A stretch of DNA of 64,000 bases. Source: Aeromonas sobria (GTDB lineage Bacteria > Pseudomonadota > Gammaproteobacteria > Enterobacterales > Aeromonadaceae). The position numbers and the translations under genes are program-made. The stretch is taken from positions 124,001 through 188,000 of the forward strand of contig NZ_CDBW01000045.1 in assembly GCF_000820145.1 (NCBI RefSeq). Reading direction: 5' to 3'. Below are positions 34,318-44,121 of this stretch, piece after piece. How positions within the stretch are numbered: position 1 is the first letter of the stretch; every line of letters begins with the position of its first letter. Under the pieces are notes generated by a model that saw only the letters and a program-made list of their open reading frames with translations, had not been told where the DNA came from and ran no database searches.

Positions 34318-35295
34318 ATGACGCAACTACAGATTACCGCATTCGGTGACCCCTCGGTACTCAAGCTCAACCCTTCCCTCGATAAGGTGCCTGCCGATGG
34401 CGAAGTGCGGGTGCGCATCTGCTTTGCGGGGGTCAATCCCATCGATGCCAAGACCCGTGCCGGCCTCGGCTGGGCGGCGGCCCAGAACAAGGACAAGCTG
34501 CCCTGGACGCCGGGTTATGACGTCTCCGGTGTGGTGGAGAAGGTGGGCCCCGGCGTGACCTCGCTGGTCGAAGGGGATCTGGTGTGCGGCATGGTCGGTT
34601 TTCCCCTGAGCGCCGGTGGCTACGGGGAGTCTGTGGTGGCAAGCGAAAGCGAGCTGGTCAAGCTCGACGGGGTGAGCCTTCAGCAGGGGGCGGCGCTGCC
34701 GCTGGCCGGTCTCACCGCCTGGCAGGGGCTGTTTGAGCACGGCGCCCTCCAGAACGGCCAGCGGGTGTTGATCCTTGCCGGTGCTGGTGGCGTCGGCCAT
34801 CTGGCGGTGCAGTTTGCCAGCGCTTATGGCGCCGAGGTGGTGGCCACCGCCAGCCCCGACAACCATGGCTTCCTGCACGCTCTGGGGGCGCGCTGGATGG
34901 TGGATTACCACGATGTGAACTGGCCAGCAGCTGTGGTGGCAGAGGCCGGTCAGGTCGATCTGGTGCTGGATCTGGTGGGCGGCGAGAGCGGCAAGGCGGC
35001 GCTCGCCTGCGTCAAGTCGGGTGGCCGCTTGGTGACTGTGCCTACCATTACCGCCCAGCAGATCAAGGATGCTGGGGCTGCGGCGGGTATCGAGGTGGTC
35101 GGCATGCTGGTTCACCCCGACCAGAAGCAGCTGGGTCAGATGTTGATGCTGCTGCGTCAGGGGGAGGTGAAGGTCACCCTCGCCGGTGAGTTCGCTCTGG
35201 CTGAGGGGGCGCTGGCCCATCAGGCCATCGAAGGGGGCCATGTGCGTGGCAAGCTGCTGCTGCGGATGCCTGCGGCCGACGGCTTGCCCGGATGA
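34318..35295 (+). CDS. NADP-dependent MDR oxidoreductase (quinone reductase-like)
   Basis: A 325-residue zinc-independent medium-chain dehydrogenase/reductase. The GroES-like half has GVNPIDAKTRAG and PGYDVSGVV. The Rossmann half has ILAGAGGVGHLAVQ. Catalytic zinc ligands are absent, placing it with quinone or enone reductases. ATG 34318 is chosen for spacing from AGGA. It overlaps the next gene by 4 bases (ATGA). Confidence 0.85.
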   Translation: MTQLQITAFGDPSVLKLNPSLDKVPADGEVRVRICFAGVNPIDAKTRAGLGWAAAQNKDKLPWTPGYDVSGVVEKVGPGVTSLVEGDLVCGMVGFPLSAGGYGESVVASESELVKLDGVSLQQGAALPLAGLTAWQGLFEHGALQNGQRVLILAGAGGVGHLAVQFASAYGAEVVATASPDNHGFLHALGARWMVDYHDVNWPAAVVAEAGQVDLVLDLVGGESGKAALACVKSGGRLVTVPTITAQQIKDAGAAAGIEVVGMLVHPDQKQLGQMLMLLRQGEVKVTLAGEFALAEGALAHQAIEGGHVRGKLLLRMPAADGLPG

Positions 35296-35729
35296 ATGGC
35301 ATTACCGAGATGGGTCTGGGGTGGCTGTTTCTGAGCGCCTTCACCTCCGCCACCCTGTTGCCCGGCAGCTCCGAAGTGCTGCTGGGGGTCATGGCGGGCA
35401 AAGGGGAGTGGAGCATGGCGAGTCTGTTGCTGTGGGCGACGCTGGGCAATACCCTCGGCTCCATGACTACCTGGTGGCTCGGCTGGCTCGCCACTTTCAA
35501 GAAAAAACCGGAAGATTTTCAAGGCCGTGGGGAACAAAAAGCCTTAGGCTGGCTCAAACAACATGGTCACTGGTGTCTGTTGCTTGCCTGGACGCCGGTG
35601 GTCGGTGATGGTCTCTGTCTGTTGGCCGGTTGGCTGCGTCTCTCCTTCTGGCGCTCTCTCATCCTGATCGGGCTCGGCAAATTGTTCCGTTATGCCCTGG
35701 TTTTTCTGCTGGCCAGTCACATTTTCTAG
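35292..35729 (+). CDS. YqaA-family membrane protein
   Basis: A 145-residue inner-membrane protein of the YqaA (short DedA/VTT) type. It shows FTSATLLPGSSEV, GNTLGSMTTWWLG and a WTPVVGDGLCLLAGWLR loop, the conserved re-entrant region. Its start overlaps the stop of the oxidoreductase gene, suggesting coupling. Family members may scramble or carry lipids; function here is unknown. Confidence 0.85.
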   Translation: MNGITEMGLGWLFLSAFTSATLLPGSSEVLLGVMAGKGEWSMASLLLWATLGNTLGSMTTWWLGWLATFKKKPEDFQGRGEQKALGWLKQHGHWCLLLAWTPVVGDGLCLLAGWLRLSFWRSLILIGLGKLFRYALVFLLASHIF

Positions 35730-35756
35730 CCTGTTTTTGTCACTCACGAGGTTACC

Positions 35757-38570
35757 GTGAACAAAGTCATACCTTTAACGATTCTGCTGGGCTTTACCCT
35801 GCCGGTGCTGGCGGCACCGACCCTGATCGCCGAACAGGGCAAGGAGGAGGGCAAGCTCGCCATCCCCTACCAGATGTACAAGCTGGACAACGGCCTGACC
35901 GTGATCCTGGCCCCCGATCGCTCCGATCCGCTGGTGCACCTCGATGTGACTTATCACGTTGGCTCATCCCGCGAGACGGTCGGCAAGTCCGGCTTCGCCC
36001 ATTTCTTCGAGCACATGATGTTTCAGGGCTCGAAACACGTCGGTGATCAGGAGCATATGCGGATCATCAACGAGGCCGGTGGCGACATGAACGGCACCAC
36101 CAACAAGGACCGCACCAACTACTACGAAACCGTGCCTGCCAACCAGCTGGAGAAAGTGCTCTGGCTGGAGGCGGACCGGATGGGCTTCCTGCTCGATGCG
36201 GTGAGCCAGAAGAAGTTCGAGATCCAGCGCGCCACCGTCAAGAACGAGCGGGCCCAGCGGGTCGATAACCAGCCGTATGGGCTGGTGAGCGAGAAGGTGG
36301 GGGAGGCGCTCTATCCGCGCACTCACCCCTACTCTTGGCAGCCTATCGGTTACGTGGAAGATCTCGACCGGGTCGATGTTAACGACCTCAAGCAGTTCTT
36401 CTTGCGTTGGTATGGCCCCAACAATGCGACCCTGACCCTGGGCGGTGACTTTGACAGCAAGCAGGCCCTCGGCTGGATTGAACAGTATTTTGGCGCCATC
36501 CCGCGCGGCCCGGACGTGGCCGAGCCGACGCCAAAACCGGTGACCCTGCCCGAGACCCGTTACGTGACGCTGCAGGACAAGGTGCACCTGCCGCTGCTCT
36601 ATATCAGCTACCCGACCGTGTCGCTCGGTGACCCGCAGGAGCCCGCGCTCGACATGTTTGCCGATGTGCTCGGCGGCTCCGCCAGCTCCATGCTCTACCA
36701 GTCGCTGGTGAAAACCGGCAAGGCGATTGATGTGGGGGCGTCCCACTACTGCGAAGAGCTGGCCTGTACCCTGACCGTATACGCCTACCCCAATCCGTCG
36801 CAGGATGGCAGCCTCAAGACCCTCAAGGGGGAGGTGGACAAGGTGATCGGCGAGTTCGCCCAGCGCGGCCTCAAGCCGGAAGATCTGGAGAAGGCGATCG
36901 CCAAGTACCGCGCCTCCGCCATCTGGGGTCTGGACAGCGTCTCCGGCAAGGTGAGCCAGCTCGCCATGGGGCAGGTGTTTACCCAGGATCCCAACTATGT
37001 GTTCAAGACCCTCGATGCCATCGGCAAGGTGACCCCGGAGCAGGTGAAAGCCGCCTACGACAAGTTCATCGCCGGCAAGCCGGCGGTAGTGCTGAGCGTG
37101 GTGCCCAAGGGCAAGACGGATTGGCAGGTCGCCACCCCGAACTTTACCCCCGCCCAGCGCGAGCTGCCGGATTACAGCAAGCATGACGAAGCGCTGGCCG
37201 AACGACCGGTAAAAGACAATTTCGATCGCAGCGTGCAGCCCAAGGTCGGTGAGGCGGTGAGCGTCAAGGTGCCCGCCATCTGGCACGGCAAGCTCGACAA
37301 GAACATCGAGATTATCGGCACCCGAAGTGACGAGATCCCTGCGGTCTCCATCATGATCGCTCTGCCGGGCGGCATTCGTGCCGAGGACAAGGGGCAACTG
37401 GGGCTGGCCAATCTGACCGCCGCCATGCTGGGGCAGGGGTCGATACGTCTGACCGAGGCCCAGCTGAGCGACGAACTGCAAAAGCTGGGATCTTCCATCA
37501 ATGTTTCCAGCGCCCAGTACAACAACCTCGTCACCATCAGCTCGCTGGTGGATAAGTTGCCCCAGACCCTGGCGCTGGCACGGGAAGTGTTCGAGCGCCC
37601 CGGTATGCGGGAGGCGGACTTCGAGCGGGTCAAGGCGCAACTGCTGCAAGGTATGCAACAGGCCCAACAGCAGCCCGAGTGGCTGGCCGGACAGGCGTTC
37701 CGCGAGCTGGTCTACGGCAAGCAGAACCGCCTCGGTCAACCCGCTGACGGGGTGCTGGCTGATGTGGCCAAGCTGACCCTGGCGGATGTGAAGCACTTCT
37801 ATCAGGCCTACTACAACCCCACCAACGCCAAAGTGGTGGTGACCGGTGATGTGAGCCAGAAGCAGATCGAGGAGCAACTTGGCTTCCTGACCGAGTGGAA
37901 AGGTGCCACGCCAGCGCTGGGGGATCTCAAGCTCAAGGACGAACAGGCCAAGCCGGGTATCTATCTGGTAGACAAGTCGGGGGCGCCCCAGTCGGTGATC
38001 CGCATCGGCCGTCGCGCCATGCCGTTTGATACCACAGGGGAGTATTTCACCGCCGGGCTGATGAACTTCAACCTGGGTGGCAACTTCAATAGCCGCATCA
38101 ACCTCAACCTGCGGGAAGACAAGGGCTACACCTACGGCGCCAGCTCCGGCTTCTCCGCTAACCGCGAGGTGGGCACCTTTGCCACCGGCGCCAATGTGCG
38201 ATCCGATGCGACCGTCGATGCCATTCGCCAGTTCCTCAAAGAGATGGATAACTATCGTGCGACCGGCCCGACCCCGGTGGAGCTGGCCTATATGCGCAGC
38301 GCCGTCTCCCAGCAGGATGCCCTCTCTTACGAGACCCTCGGCCAGAAGGCGGGCTTCCTGCTGCAGATGGTGATGTATGACCTGAAACCGGACTATGTAC
38401 AGGCGCAGAACAACCTGATCAAGACGGTGTCGCCCGAGGCGCTGAAGGCCAGTGCCGCCCGTTGGCTCAATCCGGCCGACATGGTGATCGTGGTGGTGGG
38501 AGACAAGCAAAAGCTTGAAAAACCCCTGAAGGAGCTTCATCTTCCCATCTATCCGCTGCAGTTGCCGTAA
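35757..38570 (+). CDS. M16-family zinc metalloprotease (pitrilysin-like)
   Basis: A 937-residue exported peptidase with a signal peptide ending LPVLAA, so probably periplasmic. The inverted zinc motif HFFEH (H82, E85, H86) lies in the first M16 domain. The second half is a related inactive domain with GGNFNSRINLNLREDKGYTYG. The start is GTG with GAGG upstream. These proteases degrade peptides in a closed chamber. It is probably a separate unit from the genes before it, 27 bp upstream. Confidence 0.9.
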   Translation: MNKVIPLTILLGFTLPVLAAPTLIAEQGKEEGKLAIPYQMYKLDNGLTVILAPDRSDPLVHLDVTYHVGSSRETVGKSGFAHFFEHMMFQGSKHVGDQEHMRIINEAGGDMNGTTNKDRTNYYETVPANQLEKVLWLEADRMGFLLDAVSQKKFEIQRATVKNERAQRVDNQPYGLVSEKVGEALYPRTHPYSWQPIGYVEDLDRVDVNDLKQFFLRWYGPNNATLTLGGDFDSKQALGWIEQYFGAIPRGPDVAEPTPKPVTLPETRYVTLQDKVHLPLLYISYPTVSLGDPQEPALDMFADVLGGSASSMLYQSLVKTGKAIDVGASHYCEELACTLTVYAYPNPSQDGSLKTLKGEVDKVIGEFAQRGLKPEDLEKAIAKYRASAIWGLDSVSGKVSQLAMGQVFTQDPNYVFKTLDAIGKVTPEQVKAAYDKFIAGKPAVVLSVVPKGKTDWQVATPNFTPAQRELPDYSKHDEALAERPVKDNFDRSVQPKVGEAVSVKVPAIWHGKLDKNIEIIGTRSDEIPAVSIMIALPGGIRAEDKGQLGLANLTAAMLGQGSIRLTEAQLSDELQKLGSSINVSSAQYNNLVTISSLVDKLPQTLALAREVFERPGMREADFERVKAQLLQGMQQAQQQPEWLAGQAFRELVYGKQNRLGQPADGVLADVAKLTLADVKHFYQAYYNPTNAKVVVTGDVSQKQIEEQLGFLTEWKGATPALGDLKLKDEQAKPGIYLVDKSGAPQSVIRIGRRAMPFDTTGEYFTAGLMNFNLGGNFNSRINLNLREDKGYTYGASSGFSANREVGTFATGANVRSDATVDAIRQFLKEMDNYRATGPTPVELAYMRSAVSQQDALSYETLGQKAGFLLQMVMYDLKPDYVQAQNNLIKTVSPEALKASAARWLNPADMVIVVVGDKQKLEKPLKELHLPIYPLQLP

Positions 38571-38593
38571 CGGGCACCTTATAAAAATCAAGA

Positions 38594-38613
38594 GCCGCCC
38601 CGGATGGGGCGGC
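38594..38613. terminator. Hairpin between the M16 protease gene and gshA
   Basis: 8-bp GC stem GCCGCCCC-GGAT-GGGGCGGC. No T run on the + strand, but it sits right after the protease gene. Confidence 0.5.
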
Positions 38614-38631
38614 CTCACATGAGCCGTGAAT

Positions 38632-40230
38632 ATGACTACTACAAGCTTGTCACTCACCGAGTTGCTGAACGTTCTGGGGTCACCGGAGCGCTTGACTGCA
38701 CTCAAGGGGATCCGGCGCGGGATCGAGCGTGAATGTCTGCGCATCACCCCGGATGGCAAACTCGCCCAGAATAACCATCCCCGGGCGCTGGGCTCAGCCC
38801 TGACTCACCCCAATATCACCACCGACTACTCCGAGAGCCTGCTGGAGTTCATCACCCCGGCCACCGACTCCATCGACAGCCTGATGGAGCAGCTCGGTGA
38901 TATCCATCACCATGTGATGCAGCATCTGGGTGAGGAACGGATTTGGCCGCTCTCCATGCCCTGTTTCGTCGGTGGCGAGGAGAGCATCCGGCTGGCCCAA
39001 TACGGCAGCTCCAACATCGGCAAAATGAAGACCCTCTACCGTCAGGGTTTGAAGAACCGCTACGGCAGCCTGATGCAGGTGATCGCCGGGGTGCACTTCA
39101 ACTTCTCGATGCCGGACAGCTTCTGGAGCGAGTGGCAGGAGCTGGAGTGTGTCGGCTGCTGCAGCCAGCGCTTTATCTCCGACAAGTACATGGGGCTTAT
39201 TCGCAACGTCTATCGCTTCGGCTGGTTGGTGCCCTATCTGTTTGGCGCATCGCCAGCCATCTGCGAATCCTTCCTCAAAGGACGCAAGAGCAATCTGCCG
39301 TTCGAGAAGACCGGCAAGGGCACCCTCTATCTGCCTTATGCCACCGCACTGCGTCTCTCCGATCTCGGCTACACCAACAGCGCTCAGGCGGGGCTCAAGA
39401 TCAGCCACGACAATCTGCCGGCCTATGTCAGCAGCCTGCGCCGCGCCATCAACACCCATAACCCTGACTTTGCCAAGATCGGGGTCAAGGTGGATGGGGA
39501 GTATCGTCAGCTTAACGACAACGTGTTGCAGCTGGAGAACGAGCTCTACGCCCCGATCCGTCCCAAGCGCACCCCGCGCAGCGGCGAGAAGCCGTCCGAT
39601 GCGCTCGATCAGCGCGGCATCGAATACATCGAACTGCGCACCGTGGACGTCAACCCCTTCACCCCGCTCGGCATCGATGCCGACCAGATCCGCTTCTTCG
39701 ATCTGTTCTTGGTCTGGTGCCTGCTGCGCCCGTCCGCGTTGCAGAGTGACGAAGAGATTGCCCGCAACCGCCGCAACCAGAACAAGGTGGTGCTGGAAGG
39801 GCGTCGTCCCGGCCTCGAACTGGAAGATGAGCAGGGCAATGCCATTGGTCTCAAAGAGTACGGGCTCAAGCTGTTCGAGGAGCTGGCTGAGGTCGCCGAG
39901 CTGCTGGATCGCTGCTGCGGCCGCAACCGCTATCGCGAGACGCTGGCGATGCACCGCGAGAAGCTGCTCAACCCCGAGCTCACCTACTCCGCCCGCATGC
40001 TCAAGGAGCTGCTGGAGAGTGGTAAAGACAACGGCTGCTATGGCGACAAGCTGGCGACCCGCTATCGTGAGGAGCTGCTGGCCGCTGAATTGCAGTACTG
40101 GGATGAGGCCTACTTTGCCGGTGAGGCGAAGGATTCGCTGGCCAAGCAGCGGGAACGCGAGCGCAGCGACAGCCTGTCGTTTGACGACTTCCTGGCTGAC
40201 TACTTCGGGATCAGCAAGACAACAGCCTGA
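38632..40230 (+). CDS. gshA: Glutamate--cysteine ligase
   Basis: First, rate-limiting step of glutathione synthesis, ATP-dependent. It has 532 residues, the E. coli-type length. GIERECLRITPDGKLA near the N-terminus carries the catalytic acids, and TTDYSESLLEFITP and VHFNFSM are family motifs. ATG 38632 is chosen over GTG 38626; the ribosome site is weak for both. A strong terminator follows. Confidence 0.95.
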   Translation: MTTTSLSLTELLNVLGSPERLTALKGIRRGIERECLRITPDGKLAQNNHPRALGSALTHPNITTDYSESLLEFITPATDSIDSLMEQLGDIHHHVMQHLGEERIWPLSMPCFVGGEESIRLAQYGSSNIGKMKTLYRQGLKNRYGSLMQVIAGVHFNFSMPDSFWSEWQELECVGCCSQRFISDKYMGLIRNVYRFGWLVPYLFGASPAICESFLKGRKSNLPFEKTGKGTLYLPYATALRLSDLGYTNSAQAGLKISHDNLPAYVSSLRRAINTHNPDFAKIGVKVDGEYRQLNDNVLQLENELYAPIRPKRTPRSGEKPSDALDQRGIEYIELRTVDVNPFTPLGIDADQIRFFDLFLVWCLLRPSALQSDEEIARNRRNQNKVVLEGRRPGLELEDEQGNAIGLKEYGLKLFEELAEVAELLDRCCGRNRYRETLAMHREKLLNPELTYSARMLKELLESGKDNGCYGDKLATRYREELLAAELQYWDEAYFAGEAKDSLAKQRERERSDSLSFDDFLADYFGISKTTA

Positions 40231-40248
40231 TGACAGGCTTGTAAAAGC

Positions 40249-40279
40249 AAAAAGCCGCTCGAATGAGCGGCTTTTTTAT
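40249..40279. terminator. Bidirectional terminator between gshA and the acyl-CoA synthetase
   Basis: AAAAAGCCGCTC-GAAT-GAGCGGCTTTTT with A and T runs on each side, between convergent genes. Confidence 0.9.
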
Positions 40280-40299
40280 TGCTTGGAATCTGAGCGTGA

Positions 40300-42090
40300 T
40301 CAGGCGTGGTTATACATGGCCTCGATTTCGCGCTGGTATTTGGCCTCGATGATCTTGCGGCGCAGCTTCATGGTGGGGGTTATTTCCCCTAACTCCATGG
40401 AGAAGGCGCTCGGTAGCAGGGTGAACTTCTTCACTTGCTCGAACTTGGCCAGCTCTTTTTGCAAGTCCGCGATACGGGCTTCGAAGAACTCCATCACCCG
40501 GGAGTTGCGCAGCAGGTCACTTTTGCACTGGTACTGCAGGTTGATGGAGCGGGCGTACTCCTCCAGCGACTCGAAGCAGGGTACGATCAGTGCCGAGACG
40601 AAGTGGCGGGCATCGGCGATGATGGCGATCTGCTCGATAAAGCGATCCTTGCCGATGGCGCCCTCGACCACTTGTGGGGCCACGTACTTGCCGTTGGAGG
40701 TCTTCATCAGCTCCTTGAGGCGCTCGGTGAAGTAGATATTGCCCTGGCTGTCGAGCTCACCGGCATCGCCGGTACGCAGGAAGCCATCCTCAGTCATCAC
40801 TTCGGCAGTGGCGTCCGGCTTGTTGTAGTAGCCGCGCATCACGGTGGGCGAGCGCACCAGCAGCTCGTTGTTCTCACCCAGCTTCACTTCGATGTCGTTC
40901 AGTGCCGTGCCGATGGAGCCCAACTTGAACTGCTGATCTTCGTAGCAGCAGACGGTAGCTGTAGTCTCGGTCATGCCGTAGCCGTACTTGAGGTTGAGCC
41001 CCATCGCCTGGAAGAAGAGGTTCACATCGTCGGCCAGACGGGCGCCCGCCACCGGCAAGAAGCGGGTGCGGCCGCCAAAACGGGCGCGCAGCTTGCGAAA
41101 CACCAGTCGCTCCGCGAGCCAGAGCTGGGCATAGAGCTGGGGAGAGGCTGACTTGCCAGCCTGACGGGTGGCGACCATCTGTTTGCCAACCCGGGTAGCC
41201 CAGCCAAACAGGGCGCGACTGGGGGCGGGTGCTTGGGCAACCTTGGCCTGGATCATGGCGTAGGCCTTCTCGTAGAGGCGCGGGACGGCGCACATCACGG
41301 TCGGTTTCACCTCGTCAATCACCTCCATCACCTTCTGCGGATCGCGGATATAGACGTTCTCGCCGCCGCAGTAGAGCACATAGAAGCTCCAGACTCGCTC
41401 AAATACATGGCTCAGTGGCAGCATGCAGAGCGACACATCCTGCTCGTTCAAATCGAGGCGGCTGTTGTGCATCTCGAAACAGGCGGCGATGTTGGCGAAA
41501 TCGAGCATGACCCCTTTGGGTTCGCCGGTGGTGCCGGAGGTGTAGATCAGGGTCAGCAGATCGTCCATCCGGTACTGCTGCTCGCGCTCGCGCAGTTGCT
41601 GTTCACTGGGCTGGTGGTTGCCGGAGACCAGAAATTCCTGAAAGTAGCTCGCTTGCGGGCAGCCACGCAGATTGACGTTGCCATCGAGGGCGACGATCTG
41701 GCGGATCTCGCCATTTTGCAGCAGGGTGAGTGCCTGATCGAACTGGGGCTGTTCACCGACGAACAGGATGCCAATCTTGGCGTCACGCACGATATAGCGC
41801 ACCTGATCTAGGGTACTGGTGGGATAGATGGGGACGCTGACGCCACGGGCGGCAAGGATGCCGAGATCAGCCTGGGTCCACTCTGGCATGTTGCGTGCGT
41901 AGATGCCGACCATTTCGGTGGGCTGGTGACCACAGCGGATCAGCGCTTGGGCGCAGTAATCCATGGCCTGACCCAGGGTGCGCCAGCCGATGGCACGCCA
42001 TTGACCATCTTGCTGAACCCGCAGGGCCGCCTTGTTACCAAGCTGGGTAATACGTTCACGCATCAGTCGAACCAGATGAAGCTTCGGCAT
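40300..42090 (-). CDS. Long-chain acyl-CoA synthetase (AMP-binding)
   Basis: Activates fatty acids to acyl-CoA by way of acyl-AMP. It has 596 residues. The AMP-binding P-loop is YTSGTTGEPKG, followed by YGMTETTA and TGDAGELD, and LKELMKTSNGKYVAP near the C-terminus holds the hinge. The extended form resembles FadD15/Faa-type enzymes rather than the shorter E. coli FadD. No signal peptide. It is divergent from the thioredoxin-like gene. Confidence 0.9.
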   Translation of the reverse strand: MPKLHLVRLMRERITQLGNKAALRVQQDGQWRAIGWRTLGQAMDYCAQALIRCGHQPTEMVGIYARNMPEWTQADLGILAARGVSVPIYPTSTLDQVRYIVRDAKIGILFVGEQPQFDQALTLLQNGEIRQIVALDGNVNLRGCPQASYFQEFLVSGNHQPSEQQLREREQQYRMDDLLTLIYTSGTTGEPKGVMLDFANIAACFEMHNSRLDLNEQDVSLCMLPLSHVFERVWSFYVLYCGGENVYIRDPQKVMEVIDEVKPTVMCAVPRLYEKAYAMIQAKVAQAPAPSRALFGWATRVGKQMVATRQAGKSASPQLYAQLWLAERLVFRKLRARFGGRTRFLPVAGARLADDVNLFFQAMGLNLKYGYGMTETTATVCCYEDQQFKLGSIGTALNDIEVKLGENNELLVRSPTVMRGYYNKPDATAEVMTEDGFLRTGDAGELDSQGNIYFTERLKELMKTSNGKYVAPQVVEGAIGKDRFIEQIAIIADARHFVSALIVPCFESLEEYARSINLQYQCKSDLLRNSRVMEFFEARIADLQKELAKFEQVKKFTLLPSAFSMELGEITPTMKLRRKIIEAKYQREIEAMYNHA

Positions 42091-42274
42091 CAGTCAAGCA
42101 TCCTTTAATTACAGTTGTACGCCGGTTAGGGCACTAAAAATCGGGGTAGAGTTTAAACTCCAACATTACAGCTTACAAGTGTTCGCCGTTTGTCTTGGAT
42201 CACAAAGCATGCAAATAGCTATGCCTTTGCGCAGGCTGGCCGATACTGCAGATGAGTGCTTGAGGGGTAACGAT

Positions 42275-42820
42275 ATGAATCTGTGGGTGAAAGGGGCGTT
42301 GGCTGCGGTTGGGCTCATGGTGGTGGGTGGTAGTGCGGCCTGGTTTTTTGTGGGCCAGGCGCCGAAGGCCCCTGCCAATCCCTGGTATCAGGGGGCTGAT
42401 GGGTATCATCTGGCACAGCAACAAGCGCTGGCGTTGGGTTATCCGCTGCTCTATGTGCTGGAGACTCCCAAGTGCCGCCGTTGTGGCGATTTGGAGAAGA
42501 AATTCTGGCAGAGCGAGGAGATGGCTGACCCGCTGGCCAAGCTGGTGAAGGTGCGCCTCAATCCGGGTAAGGGGGATGGCAGCGAGCAGATTTTGCGCCG
42601 CTTCCCCAAGGTGGCCACGCCGCCCGGCATTTATGTCCAGCCGCCTGGCCAGCCCCTCAAGCCCATCAAGATAGTGGTGGATATCGACCAGATCTGGATG
42701 CCGGGAAAAACCTGGCAGCGGGGCTTCTATATGCCGCTCTCTGCCGCAGGGTTCGAGGCGGTACTCCACACCACCCTGGCTTTGCAGGATCCCGCACTGG
42801 ATAACGCGCCCCTGGAGTGA
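42275..42820 (+). CDS. Membrane-anchored thioredoxin-like protein
   Basis: A 181-residue protein. An N-terminal hydrophobic helix (about 5-27) anchors it, with the rest in the periplasm. A thioredoxin-like fold follows with C67-RR-C70 in a YVLETPKCRRCGDLEKKF context. The CRRC active site is unusual. ATG 42275 has GAGGGG 7 bases upstream. It could act in disulfide or metal chemistry; the substrate is unknown. Confidence 0.75.
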   Translation: MNLWVKGALAAVGLMVVGGSAAWFFVGQAPKAPANPWYQGADGYHLAQQQALALGYPLLYVLETPKCRRCGDLEKKFWQSEEMADPLAKLVKVRLNPGKGDGSEQILRRFPKVATPPGIYVQPPGQPLKPIKIVVDIDQIWMPGKTWQRGFYMPLSAAGFEAVLHTTLALQDPALDNAPLE

Positions 42821-42859
42821 AACGGGGCAAGGCGGTTTAGTGTGGCGAGATGTGCTGGA

Positions 42860-43309
42860 TCAGCCGAAATCGAATAGCCGAGACATCAGCACCGCATCTT
42901 CCCGATCGTTGCCGGTGCCGTAGTAGTCGGCGCGTCGGCAATATTCGGCAAAGCCGGCGTTCTCGTAGAGGGAGATAGCGGTTTTATTGCCCGCCCGCAC
43001 CTCGAGAAACCAGGCCTCGGCCCCTGCTTGTTTGCTGCGAGTCAGATAGGCCTGCAACAGCGCCCGTCCCAATCCCTTGCCCTGAAACGCCGGATGCACA
43101 CAGATGTTCATCAGCGAGCTGTCACCGGCCACCAGATCCGAGATATAGAAGCCCGCTGGGCGACCGTCAACCAGCATCAAGCCGTTGAGATAGCGTGGCC
43201 CGAAGCAGGAGAGCAGGTTGGCCTGACTCCACGGTTCCTTGTGAGCGGCTTGCTCGATGGGATAGACAAGGTCGAAATCGCTCTCGATCAGGGGACGAAA
43301 CTCAGGCAT
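42860..43309 (-). CDS. rimI: Ribosomal protein S18 alanine N-acetyltransferase
   Basis: GNAT enzyme that acetylates the N-terminal alanine of S18. It has 149 residues. NICVHPAFQGKGLGRALL binds acetyl-CoA; WFLEVRAGNKTAISLYENAGF and RRADYY are typical of RimI. ATG 43309 follows GGAG. It lies downstream of holD on the same strand, as in many gammaproteobacteria. Confidence 0.93.
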   Translation of the reverse strand: MPEFRPLIESDFDLVYPIEQAAHKEPWSQANLLSCFGPRYLNGLMLVDGRPAGFYISDLVAGDSSLMNICVHPAFQGKGLGRALLQAYLTRSKQAGAEAWFLEVRAGNKTAISLYENAGFAEYCRRADYYGTGNDREDAVLMSRLFDFG

Positions 43310-43418
43310 GGGGGCTCCGGATGGCAGGATTGTGGGCACAAGGGTTGGCAGGGACGGCGTTTGTAAAATCAGGTAAAAAGAGCGGCATCACAGTGGGACT
43401 TAGCGGCATGATGCGAGA

Positions 43419-43853
43419 TCACGCCGCGCTGGCCGCAAGGTGCTGGCGCAGCTGTTGCCATAGGGCGCGCTTTTGCGCGGCGCTGGGGACGAGGGGGCAG
43501 ATCAGCGCATCCGGCCGCTCGGGGTTGGCTTCCGTCAGCCAGAGCAGGGGAGACGTGTCCGCTGTTTGCAGCTCGACGGGCGGTAATTCGCTGAGCAGGG
43601 AGACCTCGTCGGGCGTCATGCCCAGCAGTTGGCAAATATCCGCCAGCAGCGTGGTGACAGGCAGCCGGGGCGCCAGCAGCCAGAGTTTACCAGTGGGCAG
43701 CGGGGCGCTGATGGCCGGGGCCGTCTGGCTGGGCTGAGCGGCATGTTGCTCAAGCTCGGGAGCGGTGGCTGCGCCCAGCAATGCCGGACGACGCAGCTGC
43801 CAGCTTTGAATACCCATGCGGGTCAACATGCTCTGACGTACGGGATCTTGCAT
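43419..43853 (-). CDS. holD: DNA polymerase III psi subunit
   Basis: Small clamp-loader accessory protein that bridges chi and the gamma complex. It has 144 residues. MLTRMGIQSWQLRRPALL near the N-terminus matches the HolD core that contacts gamma. The middle is poorly conserved, as usual in this family, and ALWQQLRQHL closes it. Assignment is helped by the following rimI. Confidence 0.85.
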   Translation of the reverse strand: MQDPVRQSMLTRMGIQSWQLRRPALLGAATAPELEQHAAQPSQTAPAISAPLPTGKLWLLAPRLPVTTLLADICQLLGMTPDEVSLLSELPPVELQTADTSPLLWLTEANPERPDALICPLVPSAAQKRALWQQLRQHLAASAA

Positions 43854-44121
43854 CGGGGGCGACTCACTCTTGATCTGCGTTGGAGAAAATAGTGCTGCGA
43901 AGGGTACACTCGAACCGCTTTTGCTGCACCCCTTTGCAAAGCGTTGTCAGCAAAACAGCGCTGGCAGCGGATCCTGGGGATCTTGCGTTTTTTCCTGCCA
44001 GAGTCGGGTATTCTGCGGCAAGAGATACCAGAATAAACATCATAACAAGACAAAACCCAAGGCCGAGCAAATGGATATCGCGCCTTGGGGCCATCATCAG
44101 CCCAGCTTCGGAACAGTCTCT

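Noticed and set aside
35964..38759. A 931-codon open frame antisense to the M16 protease gene
   Set aside because: The + strand gene has HFFEH, a signal peptide and M16 architecture; the antisense frame has no recognisable domain and follows from high GC.
39149..40735. A 528-codon + strand frame overlapping gshA
   Set aside because: gshA in the other frame is complete and recognisable; this frame is low-complexity Ser/Arg/Ala.
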